From JBGRQA01 sp041725895 (GTDB lineage Bacteria > Bacteroidota > Bacteroidia > Bacteroidales > Marinifilaceae), in NCBI GenBank assembly GCA_041725895.1, contig JBGRQA010000018.1, positions 1 through 64,000 on the forward strand: a stretch of 64,000 nt of DNA. The letters run 5' to 3'. Of the stretch, positions 27,156 through 34,484 are shown one piece after another (positions within the stretch are counted from its first letter, which is position 1; each line of letters opens with the position of its first letter). The notes beneath the pieces are model-generated. The model was not told where the DNA came from, searched no databases, and saw only the letters and a program-made list of their open reading frames with translations. Made by a program: the position numbers and the translations under genes.

Positions 27156-29639
27156 TTAAATAAAAAGGTTAAGGTTCGATTGTTCGGCTTCCTCCAGGTA
27201 GGTGGCAACGCCTCCAATCTGTACCCCATCGATTAATTCATCCTGATGAACACCCATCATGTCCATTGACATTTGACAGGCAATCATTTGAATGCCATTG
27301 TCCATGGCGGTTTGTAGCATGTCTTCCAATGAATCCACTTTTTTGGACAGCATGCGCTTCTTCATCATTTTTGATCCCATACCCATCATGTTCATCTTTG
27401 ATAGTTTCAGGTCGCTTGCACTACTTGCCATCATTTTGCTAAACATTTTGCCCATCATGTCTTTTTCAACCTTTGGTTTGTTTGTCTTCTTAATGACATT
27501 TAACCCCCAGAAGGTGAAGAAGAGTGTCACTTTTTTGCCTGTGGAGGCAGCTCCGTTAGCGATTACCAGAGAGGCGAGTGCGCGATCCATATCGTCGCTG
27601 AAGACCACCATGGTTTTGTTGTTGGGCAGATCCAGATTCTGAACTGTTTTTGCCTTTTGTACTTCCTGTTTCTCAATCACTGCTGTAATTTTCCCCTTGT
27701 TTGATTCTACTGATACCAATTTGTTTCCGGTGAGTTTGCACCAAGATTCTACATCTTTCATAAATCCCGGGTCAGTAGCTGTTTGACGAATCTGTTCCCC
27801 CGGTTGAATCCTATCGATTTCCTCTTTTAATTTCAGAACAGGTCCCGGACATTGCAGGCCACAGGCATCTACCTCGAGAGTTTTTATTGGAATCTGAATT
27901 TTTGGTGTTTCATTGTTTGTTTGCCCTCGGTAGATATGACTGTCTTTGGCGATGTAGCTGGATTCAAAGATATCTTCGTTACTCTGTTTGCAGGTGGCAT
28001 GCTCATAGGTTTTGTAGCCTCCACTGAGGTTGTACACTTCTTTGTAACCGTTCTGCAGAAGAATACGGGAAGCAATATAGCCCCGTACCCCAACGCCGCA
28101 ATAGATGATGATTTTTTTGTTGCGGGGAATTTCATCCAATCGCTGACGCAGTCGGTCTACTTCGATGTTTACAGAATCTTCTATGTGTCCCAATTCATGC
28201 TCTTCCGGAGTTCTTACATCCAGAATGAAATTGTTAGGAGCATGCAGACGGTGTACTTCATCCCAGTGTACAATTTTTACTATCCCGGTAAGGATGTTTT
28301 CGGCAGCAAACCCGGCTTGGTTCACGGGGTCCTTTGCAGAGGAGTAGGGGGGAGCATAGGCATGCTCAATCTCCTGTAAATTATAAATGTCTCCTTTGTT
28401 TTGCAGGACGGTTGCGATCAAGTCAATACGTTTGTCAACTCCTTCATAGCCTACCATTTGAGCACCGTACAATTGACCGGTTTCGGGATGGAAGAGGATT
28501 TTAAGAGTTGAAGGCATGGCATCGGGGTAGTAGCCGGCATGGGAAGAACCATGAATGATGTTTGCCACGTAGGGAAGTCCTTCCTTTTTTAATACTTTTT
28601 CGGAAAGTCCGGTGGAGGCTACTGTAATATCAAATACTTTGGCGATGGCTGTTGCAATAGCTCCTTTGTATTTTCGCTTGTTCCCCAATACGATATTGTC
28701 AGCGACCAAACGTCCCTGCTTATTGGCCGGACCGGCCAGATAGGTGTTGGTATACTTTCCGGTTATCGGATGAGGAAAGGCCATGGCATCCCCTAAAGCA
28801 TAGATGTTTTCGTCTGCAGTTTGCAGATATTCATTAACTTTTATCCCTCCGGAGGGAGCTAGTTCCAGTTCTGCTTCCTTAATTAGTTTAACCTCTGGGC
28901 GAACACCAATCGATAGAATAACCAAATCGGCTTCTACCTCTCTACCTGATTGAAGCTGTACATTTAAATGTCCTCCCTCTCTTTCGAAAGCATTTACACC
29001 ATCTTTCAGATAGAATTCCACATTTTTTGTCTTCAGGTGCTGGTGCACTTCAGCTGCCATTTCGTAATCCAGTGGAGTCATAACCTGGTCGGCCATTTCA
29101 ACAATAGTGACCATCAAGCCTAGTTCGTGAAGGTTCTCTGCCATCTCCAGTCCGATGAATCCGGCTCCAACTACCACTGCTTTTTGGGGTTTTTGAGTTT
29201 GACAGTACTCTTTGATCTTATCAGTATCTCTTACATTTCGCAGGGTGAAAATGGCTTCGTCCTTGATGCCAGGGATGGGGGGCTTGATAGGTTCGGCTCC
29301 CGGCGATACTACTAGTTTGTCGTAGCTTTCGGTATAGGTGGTATTGTTACGTAGATCTTTGACCTCCACTTCTTTTTTTTCCTTGTTGATTTTTACTACC
29401 TCGTTGAAGGTACGAACATCCACATTTAGTCTGTTGTTGAAGCTTTCAGGAGTCTGAACCAGGAGTTTTTCGCGCTCTTTGATTACATCACCGATGTAGT
29501 AGGGTAAACCACAATTGGCATAGGAGATGTGTTCTCCTCTTTCGAACATTACGATTTCTGCATTTTCGTCCAATCTTCTCAATCGGGCTGCTGTAGTAGC
29601 TCCTCCAGCTACTCCTCCTACAATTAGATATTTTGACAT
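27156..29639 (-). CDS. CoA-disulfide reductase-like FAD oxidoreductase fused to rhodanese, TusA and DsrE-like domains
   Basis: 827 residues with four modules. Residues 1 to about 450: NAD(P)H/FAD disulfide reductase of the CoADR/NADH-oxidase group, with the FAD motif VGGVAGGATTAARLRR, the redox Cys in SYANCGLPYYIG and the NAD motif VVVGAGFIGLEMAENL. About 455-560: rhodanese with FILDVRTPEEHELGHI and active-site loop YCGVGVRGY. About 590-660: TusA/SirA with VDACGLQCPGPVLKLKEEI. About 665-827: DsrE/DsrF-like domain with MVVFSDDMDRALASLVIANGAAS and CQMSMDMMGV. The chain suggests that persulfide sulfur is passed between the Cys residues and reduced by NAD(P)H. The architecture is known in Bacteroidota and Firmicutes; the physiological sulfur donor is not settled. 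Confidence 0.93.
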   Translation of the reverse strand: MSKYLIVGGVAGGATTAARLRRLDENAEIVMFERGEHISYANCGLPYYIGDVIKEREKLLVQTPESFNNRLNVDVRTFNEVVKINKEKKEVEVKDLRNNTTYTESYDKLVVSPGAEPIKPPIPGIKDEAIFTLRNVRDTDKIKEYCQTQKPQKAVVVGAGFIGLEMAENLHELGLMVTIVEMADQVMTPLDYEMAAEVHQHLKTKNVEFYLKDGVNAFEREGGHLNVQLQSGREVEADLVILSIGVRPEVKLIKEAELELAPSGGIKVNEYLQTADENIYALGDAMAFPHPITGKYTNTYLAGPANKQGRLVADNIVLGNKRKYKGAIATAIAKVFDITVASTGLSEKVLKKEGLPYVANIIHGSSHAGYYPDAMPSTLKILFHPETGQLYGAQMVGYEGVDKRIDLIATVLQNKGDIYNLQEIEHAYAPPYSSAKDPVNQAGFAAENILTGIVKIVHWDEVHRLHAPNNFILDVRTPEEHELGHIEDSVNIEVDRLRQRLDEIPRNKKIIIYCGVGVRGYIASRILLQNGYKEVYNLSGGYKTYEHATCKQSNEDIFESSYIAKDSHIYRGQTNNETPKIQIPIKTLEVDACGLQCPGPVLKLKEEIDRIQPGEQIRQTATDPGFMKDVESWCKLTGNKLVSVESNKGKITAVIEKQEVQKAKTVQNLDLPNNKTMVVFSDDMDRALASLVIANGAASTGKKVTLFFTFWGLNVIKKTNKPKVEKDMMGKMFSKMMASSASDLKLSKMNMMGMGSKMMKKRMLSKKVDSLEDMLQTAMDNGIQMIACQMSMDMMGVHQDELIDGVQIGGVATYLEEAEQSNLNLFI

Positions 29640-29957
29640 GGTATATTTTATGAATTATTTAATATTCTGTAAGTGTAAACATCCAAATATCTGGATAAGT
29701 CAAGTGCAAAAATAGGCTTTCCTTTTAAAACAGCAAGAATTTACATCTTCTTGCAGGTATGTTGTACAGCATGTTAATGACTGTTAGGGGGCTGTTTTCT
29801 GGTTGGGGTTTTTGCCTTGGAGGAATAAATCATCCCGAAGGGAGAAGACTTCATCTTCTAGAGGTTCGATTTTATCGAAAAGGAGTAGTGTTGTGATCAT
29901 AATGCAGTTTTTAATGTTGATTTTGATTGTTGGATTTTGATTTGTACGTCATTAAAT
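29640..29957. other. Divergent intergenic region
   Basis: Nothing recognisable apart from a possible TTG start at 29937 for the next gene. Promoters for both divergent genes must lie here. Confidence 0.35.
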
Positions 29958-30434
29958 ATGAGTGATGAAGGATATCTGAATTACTTGTCTTTAAGATTTG
30001 TATTCTACCGTAATAGAAAGCTGCTTCTGTTTGTAATTCTATTTCTGATTATTTTAAGTGGGTTCTATTTGTATCGTTTCCTTCAGATTGGAGGATGGGA
30101 ATATTGGCTACAATCTCTTGTGTTTTTTACCTGGGCTTTTGAATTTGTATTAAATTACAATGGGCGCAGTGTGAACCAAATTTTTGGAAAATCATACTTG
30201 AACTTTACTGAGGCAGGAATTCATTATAAACCCAGGCAATGGAAGCAGGAACAATTTATTAAATGGAAGGAGATGGAATTCGTTCGGTTTTCTTCACTAC
30301 AATTGGATTTTCAGGTTCAGTCTGGTAAGACAATGAATTTGGAATTGGGGAACTTTTCCTACAAACAGATTCTTGCCATTAAAGATTGTGTTCGTGAGAG
30401 AACAACGGCATTTGGTATTGAAACAGGACGATAA
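29958..30434 (+). CDS. Small two-helix membrane protein with PH-like C-terminus (paralogue 1)
   Basis: About 158 residues from the ATG at 29958; a TTG seven codons earlier is less likely. Two hydrophobic segments (LLLFVILFLIILSGFYLYRFL and YWLQSLVFFTWAFEFVL) are followed by a soluble part (FGKSYLNFTEAGIHYKPRQWKQEQFIKWKEMEFVRFSSLQLDFQVQSG) that ends in a helix (YKQILAIKDCVRER). The strand pattern with a bent WKEME element resembles bacterial PH-like/YcxB-type domains. The next gene has the same layout, so this is a tandem duplication. Function unknown. Confidence 0.75.
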   Translation: MSDEGYLNYLSLRFVFYRNRKLLLFVILFLIILSGFYLYRFLQIGGWEYWLQSLVFFTWAFEFVLNYNGRSVNQIFGKSYLNFTEAGIHYKPRQWKQEQFIKWKEMEFVRFSSLQLDFQVQSGKTMNLELGNFSYKQILAIKDCVRERTTAFGIETGR

Positions 30435-30461
30435 ATTGTCAATTTTCTTCAAAAATAAACT

Positions 30462-30929
30462 ATGGACGAGTTGTACATTGATTTTAAGGGCAGGTTACCA
30501 TATTCTGGTAATTCAAAAGTGTTGAAAGTAATTATGGTAATGGCTTTTGTGTTTGCAGTTGGAGTTGCTGTTTACTTGATCTATGGAGGCCATTGGTTCA
30601 ACTATTACTGGGTGGTGTATGGTATTGTGTTGGGGGTGGAGTGTTATTTGAATCTCAAGGGCAAAAGTTTGATTCAATTCCTGGGCCGTACCTACCTTGA
30701 TCTGAATCGAGAAAGGCTTAACTACCGTCCTTTGCTGCTCAAAAAAGGGAGAAGCATTGCATGGAGTGAAGTTAGTAAGGTTCTGTTTTTAAAGAATCGA
30801 ATCCTCTTACTTTTGAAGTCAGACAAGAAATTGGAGGTTGATTTCAGCCGTTTTACCTATCTTGAAGTTCAGCAGGTAAAGGAAGCTGTTCGTAAAATAG
30901 CCCGGGAAAATGAGATACCAATGGTTTGA
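30462..30929 (+). CDS. Small two-helix membrane protein with PH-like C-terminus (paralogue 2)
   Basis: 155 residues. Same architecture as its upstream neighbour, 27 bases away: two membrane helices (VIMVMAFVFAVGVAVYLIYGG and YYWVVYGIVLGVECYLNL), then LGRTYLDLNRERLNYRPLLLKKGRSIAWSEVSKVLFLKNRILLLLKSDKKLEVDFSRFTYLEVQQVKEAVRK. Aligned blocks (FGKSYLNF / LGRTYLDL, IKWKEMEFVRF / IAWSEVSKVLF, FSYKQILAIKDCVRE / FTYLEVQQVKEAVRK) show the two are diverged paralogues, probably co-transcribed. The stop is 6 bases before the convergent transposase stop. Confidence 0.75.
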   Translation: MDELYIDFKGRLPYSGNSKVLKVIMVMAFVFAVGVAVYLIYGGHWFNYYWVVYGIVLGVECYLNLKGKSLIQFLGRTYLDLNRERLNYRPLLLKKGRSIAWSEVSKVLFLKNRILLLLKSDKKLEVDFSRFTYLEVQQVKEAVRKIARENEIPMV

Positions 30930-30935
30930 GAATGC

Positions 30936-31391
30936 TTAATTCCAAAAGTGCTTCTCATCAAACTCGATTAAGTCATAGCTCTTTACGAAGTCTTGCACTT
31001 CTTCAAGGTAAGTGGTTCGCGTATGGTGCTTTTTTTGATTGGCTATATAGGCTTTTACTATTTCAAGTTTGGAGGCACTCACCGAGAATGCAACATATCC
31101 TTTTTGCCATGCAAATTCTTTGAATTCTTCATGACTCTCTTTGATCCATTGGGCCGATTTTTCCTTTACTTCTTCAACTAGCTTTTCCAAGGCAATATCC
31201 GGAGATAATCGAAGCAATAGATGAACATGGTCGTTTGCACCGTTTATGATTAAAGAGGGGCATTCGAGTTGTTTAAGTGTTTTTAGGAGGTTGGCATAAA
31301 GTTGATCTTCCCACTCTTCCTCAATGATAGGTACTTTATCTTTTGTTCCGATGATCAGATGGATGTACAGTTTTGCTAATGATTGTCCCAT
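30936..31391 (-). CDS. IS200-type Y1 (HUH) transposase
   Basis: 151 residues, the usual size for TnpA of IS200. The HUH motif is in GANDHVHLLLRLSPDI and the catalytic Tyr is in VKAYIANQKKHH. The N-terminus (QSLAKLYIHLIIGTK) and the block SVSASKLEIVKAYI are characteristic. No TnpB and no obvious subterminal hairpins were found alongside, so it may be an immobile, domesticated (RAYT-like) or decayed insertion. The gene abuts the stop of paralogue 2. Confidence 0.88.
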   Translation of the reverse strand: MGQSLAKLYIHLIIGTKDKVPIIEEEWEDQLYANLLKTLKQLECPSLIINGANDHVHLLLRLSPDIALEKLVEEVKEKSAQWIKESHEEFKEFAWQKGYVAFSVSASKLEIVKAYIANQKKHHTRTTYLEEVQDFVKSYDLIEFDEKHFWN

Positions 31392-32140
31392 GATTAATTA
31401 TTAATTTAAAGAATACATGTTTCTTATTTCGTATTTGGCCGGAAATTGTCTTAAAAAAGCTATCTTAATCTATGGATTGGCAAGGTTATAAACTGAAGGC
31501 TGCATAGGCGTTTCTTATAAAATTATAAGTTAATCTCTTAAAATACAAGAAAGAAGGGTGTTTTGCTGATTTTTTTTTTGCTTCCTAAGATTTTAGTTGT
31601 TTGCAGAAGAATTTAGGATGGTATAACCTGTCTTATCAGACTTGAAATCCTCTTACTGCATTATTTTAGAAAACCTGAAGTGTTTTCCAATTCAAGAATT
31701 TAAACGATGGGGTAAGATGCAGAAAACTAGCAATCTATTGTGGGGATGGGTTTTTTCGAAACCGTTTTCGTTATTTGAAATAGTTCTAAACTTTTCAGTT
31801 TTGCCCACTTCTTATTGGTGTTAATTCAAAATCTAGTATTTTAGCACAAACTAAAAGCAAGAAACCTTGTTCTTGTGATAAATTATAAGTTTTAAGATGG
31901 AATTAGCTGCAATATATTACTTCGTCGTTGCGTACCTTGTAGGGTACCTGAAGTTGTTTGGTGGGCTATAATATCTTACTATCCTCTGGAGTCCTTTAGG
32001 GCTTGTACTACCATTGCTATCTATAGAAATCGAATACGTGTTTGAATAATTGTTTGCACCCGTTCGTTTTTACTTTGAATGCCCAAATTGCATTCTTTCC
32101 AAATTGAAATTATTACGATCAACCAAAATATATTCATATT
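31392..32140. other. Long leader region upstream of iorA
   Basis: About 750 bases without a long gene. It contains the candidate 24-codon hydrophobic ORF at 31897-31971 (separate entry). A 60-codon frame at 31642-31824 looks random. A partial inverted repeat surrounds GTACCTTGTAGGGTAC near 31932. Confidence 0.4.
31897..31971 (+). CDS. Candidate 24-residue hydrophobic small protein
   Basis: ATG at 31897 to TAA at 31969 encodes MELAAIYYFVVAYLVGYLKL plus FGGL: one membrane helix with a short charged start, the profile of a membrane micropeptide. It lies 170 bases before iorA on the same strand. I cannot place it in a family and it could be chance. Confidence 0.3.
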   Translation: MELAAIYYFVVAYLVGYLKLFGGL

Positions 32141-33760
32141 ATGACAAAGTCTTTATTGTTAGGAGTTGAGGCGATTGCCCAGGGGGCAATCGACGGAGGC
32201 ATGTCTGGTGTATATGCTTACCCGGGAACCCCTTCAACCGAGATTACAGAATACGTACAACACTCAAAACAAGCTATTGAAAGAGATATTCACAGAGCGT
32301 GGTCTTCCAACGAAAAAACTGCGATGGAAACTGCCTTGGGAATGTCTTATGCCGGAAAGCGTTCTATGGTTTGTATGAAGCATGTTGGGCTAAATGTTGC
32401 AGCTGACTGTTTCATGAATGCTTCTATAACAGGAGCCAATGGAGGTATGCTGGTTACTGTTGCTGATGATCCTTCGATGCACTCTTCCCAAAATGAGCAG
32501 GATTCACGTGTGTATGGGAAGTTTGCGATGATTCCAATCATGGAACCGTCCAATCAGCAGGAAGCCTACGACATGGCTCGTTATGGTTTTGAGTTGTCTG
32601 AAGAATTTGAGGTGCCTGTAATGATGCGTGTGACCACTCGTTTGGCCCACTCTCGTGCTGGTGTAGAGCTTGCTTCGGAAGCTGTGGTTGAAAACGAAAT
32701 GAATCTTCCAAAAGATAAGCAGCAGTTTGTATTGCTTCCTGGTATTGCACGCCAGCGTTACAAAATGTTGTTGAACAACCAGGAGAAATTTGAAGCTGCT
32801 TCAGAGGATTCTCCTTTCAATAAATATACAGAGGGGAACGACAAGTCACTTGGTATTATTGCCTGTGGTTTGGGATACAACTACTTAATGGAGAACTATC
32901 CTAATGGAGATTGTCCTTACTCTGTGCTTAAGGTAAGCCAATATCCACTGCCTCGCAAAATGGTAGAGAAAATTACCAGCGAGTGTGACAAGATTTTGGT
33001 TCTGGAAGAAGGCTATCCTGTTGTGGAAGAATTGTTGAAAGGTTACTTGGGCAAAGAGGCTGTTATTGGGCGTTTGGATGGAACTCTGTCTCGCGATGGT
33101 GAGTTGAATCCTGATCATGTAGCCAAAGCTTTGGGAATGGAAGTGAAGGAAGGAATGCCTGTTCCTAACCTGGTTGCTTCTCGTCCGCCTGCATTGTGTG
33201 TGGGTTGTAGCCATCACGATGTGTATGATGCTTTGAACGAGGTTGTAGCTGAGTATGGCCAAGGCCGTGTATTCTCAGATATCGGTTGCTATACTTTGGG
33301 TGCTTTGGCTCCTTACCGTGCTATCAATTCCTGTGTAGATATGGGTGCTTCTATTACGATGGCTAAAGGGGCTGCCGATGCAGGATTGATTCCTTCTGTT
33401 GCAGTGATTGGTGACTCAACTTTTACTCACTCGGGTATTACCGGTTTGTTGGATGCTGTAAATGAAAAATCTTCTATTACTGTGATCATTTCTGATAATG
33501 AATCCATTTCAATGACTGGTGGACAGGAGTCTTCTGCTAAAGGTAAATTGGAAGATATTTGTGCTGGAATTGGTGTTGATCCTGAACATATTCACGTATT
33601 GATGGCGTTACCTAAAAACCGTGATGAGTTGAAAGACTTGATCCGCAAGGAATTTGAACATCCTGGGGTTTCTGTTATCATTCCTCGTCGAATCTGTGTG
33701 CAGAAGAACCTTCGTGACCAGAAGATGAGAAAGGCCAGTAAAGCCAAAGTACAAGCTTAA
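32141..33760 (+). CDS. iorA: Indolepyruvate:ferredoxin oxidoreductase subunit alpha
   Basis: 539 residues. The enzyme oxidatively decarboxylates aryl pyruvates (from Trp, Phe, Tyr) to aryl-acetyl-CoA with thiamine diphosphate, reducing ferredoxin. The N-terminal pyrimidine domain begins LLLGVEAIAQGAIDGGMSGVYAYPGTPSTEITEY, with the catalytic Glu region SSNEKTAMETALGMSYAG. The C-terminal TPP domain shows PALCVGCSHHDVYDAL, FSDIGCYTLGAL and VIGDSTFTHSGITGL. It ends at KASKAKVQA without the two [4Fe-4S] ferredoxin motifs found at the C-terminus of archaeal IorA (about 600 residues or more); Cys-rich CxxCxxC clusters are absent. A similar short form is known in other Bacteroidota. Confidence 0.93.
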   Translation: MTKSLLLGVEAIAQGAIDGGMSGVYAYPGTPSTEITEYVQHSKQAIERDIHRAWSSNEKTAMETALGMSYAGKRSMVCMKHVGLNVAADCFMNASITGANGGMLVTVADDPSMHSSQNEQDSRVYGKFAMIPIMEPSNQQEAYDMARYGFELSEEFEVPVMMRVTTRLAHSRAGVELASEAVVENEMNLPKDKQQFVLLPGIARQRYKMLLNNQEKFEAASEDSPFNKYTEGNDKSLGIIACGLGYNYLMENYPNGDCPYSVLKVSQYPLPRKMVEKITSECDKILVLEEGYPVVEELLKGYLGKEAVIGRLDGTLSRDGELNPDHVAKALGMEVKEGMPVPNLVASRPPALCVGCSHHDVYDALNEVVAEYGQGRVFSDIGCYTLGALAPYRAINSCVDMGASITMAKGAADAGLIPSVAVIGDSTFTHSGITGLLDAVNEKSSITVIISDNESISMTGGQESSAKGKLEDICAGIGVDPEHIHVLMALPKNRDELKDLIRKEFEHPGVSVIIPRRICVQKNLRDQKMRKASKAKVQA

Positions 33761-33840
33761 GGAGATCATTACTAATTTTTTTTACCATTCCATTCGGAGA
33801 TTTTAGTGAAATTTCCCGAATGCCAAAATAAGATAGAATT

Positions 33841-34425
33841 ATGAAAACAGATATGGTCATTGCAGGTGTTGGCGGTCAGGGGATCCTTTCGATTGCTGCT
33901 GCCCTTGGATCTGCTGCTCTGGACAACAATCTATATATGAAGCAGGCTGAAACCCATGGTATGAGTCAACGTGGGGGAGATGTACAATCTTACATGCGTA
34001 TCTCAGACAAGCCCATCTATTCCGACTTGATTCCAAAGGGGGGAGCTGATATTATTTTGTCGGTTGAGCCAATGGAAGCCTTGCGTTATTTGCCTTTTCT
34101 AAAAGAGGGAGGATATGTAGTAACCAATTCCACTCCATTTATTAATATACCTGACTATCCGGAGGTGGAAGAAGTGATGGATACCATCAAGGCTTTGCCT
34201 AACTACATTTTGATTGATGCTGACCGGATTGCCAAAGAGGAAGTAGGTTCAGCACGTGCATTCAACTTTGTAATGTTAGGAGCTGCTTCGCCTTTTATCG
34301 AGGTGCCTTTTGAGTATTTGGAAGAAGGTATTCGCAAGATCTTTGGCCGTAAAGGTGAAGAGGTTGTAGAAATGAACATTAAGGCTCTTCATGCCGGTAG
34401 AAAATTTGCAGAAGAGAATAAATAG
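33841..34425 (+). CDS. iorB: Indolepyruvate:ferredoxin oxidoreductase subunit beta
   Basis: 194 residues of the gamma/IorB domain of 2-oxoacid oxidoreductases, with the CoA-binding-type motif MVIAGVGGQGILSIAAALG and QAETHGMSQRGGDVQSYMRIS. It follows iorA by 80 bases on the same strand, so both probably form one operon that ends at the terminator at 34450. With IorA it makes the aryl-pyruvate oxidoreductase for aromatic amino-acid fermentation or, in reverse, synthesis. Confidence 0.93.
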   Translation: MKTDMVIAGVGGQGILSIAAALGSAALDNNLYMKQAETHGMSQRGGDVQSYMRISDKPIYSDLIPKGGADIILSVEPMEALRYLPFLKEGGYVVTNSTPFINIPDYPEVEEVMDTIKALPNYILIDADRIAKEEVGSARAFNFVMLGAASPFIEVPFEYLEEGIRKIFGRKGEEVVEMNIKALHAGRKFAEENK

Positions 34426-34449
34426 AGATTTATCTCGAACTAGCCCTGA

Positions 34450-34482
34450 AATACCCCGATCTCCGGATTGGGGTATTTTTTT
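34450..34482 (+). terminator. Rho-independent terminator of iorAB
   Basis: AATACCCCGATC / GATTGGGGTATT, a 12-bp stem (one G-T pair) with loop TCCG and seven T. It overlaps the end of the convergent histidine kinase gene by no more than a few bases. Confidence 0.9.
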
Positions 34483-34484
34483 GC

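Noticed and set aside
31642..31824. 60-codon frame upstream of iorA
   Set aside because: Random-looking translation with no homology pattern that I recognise.
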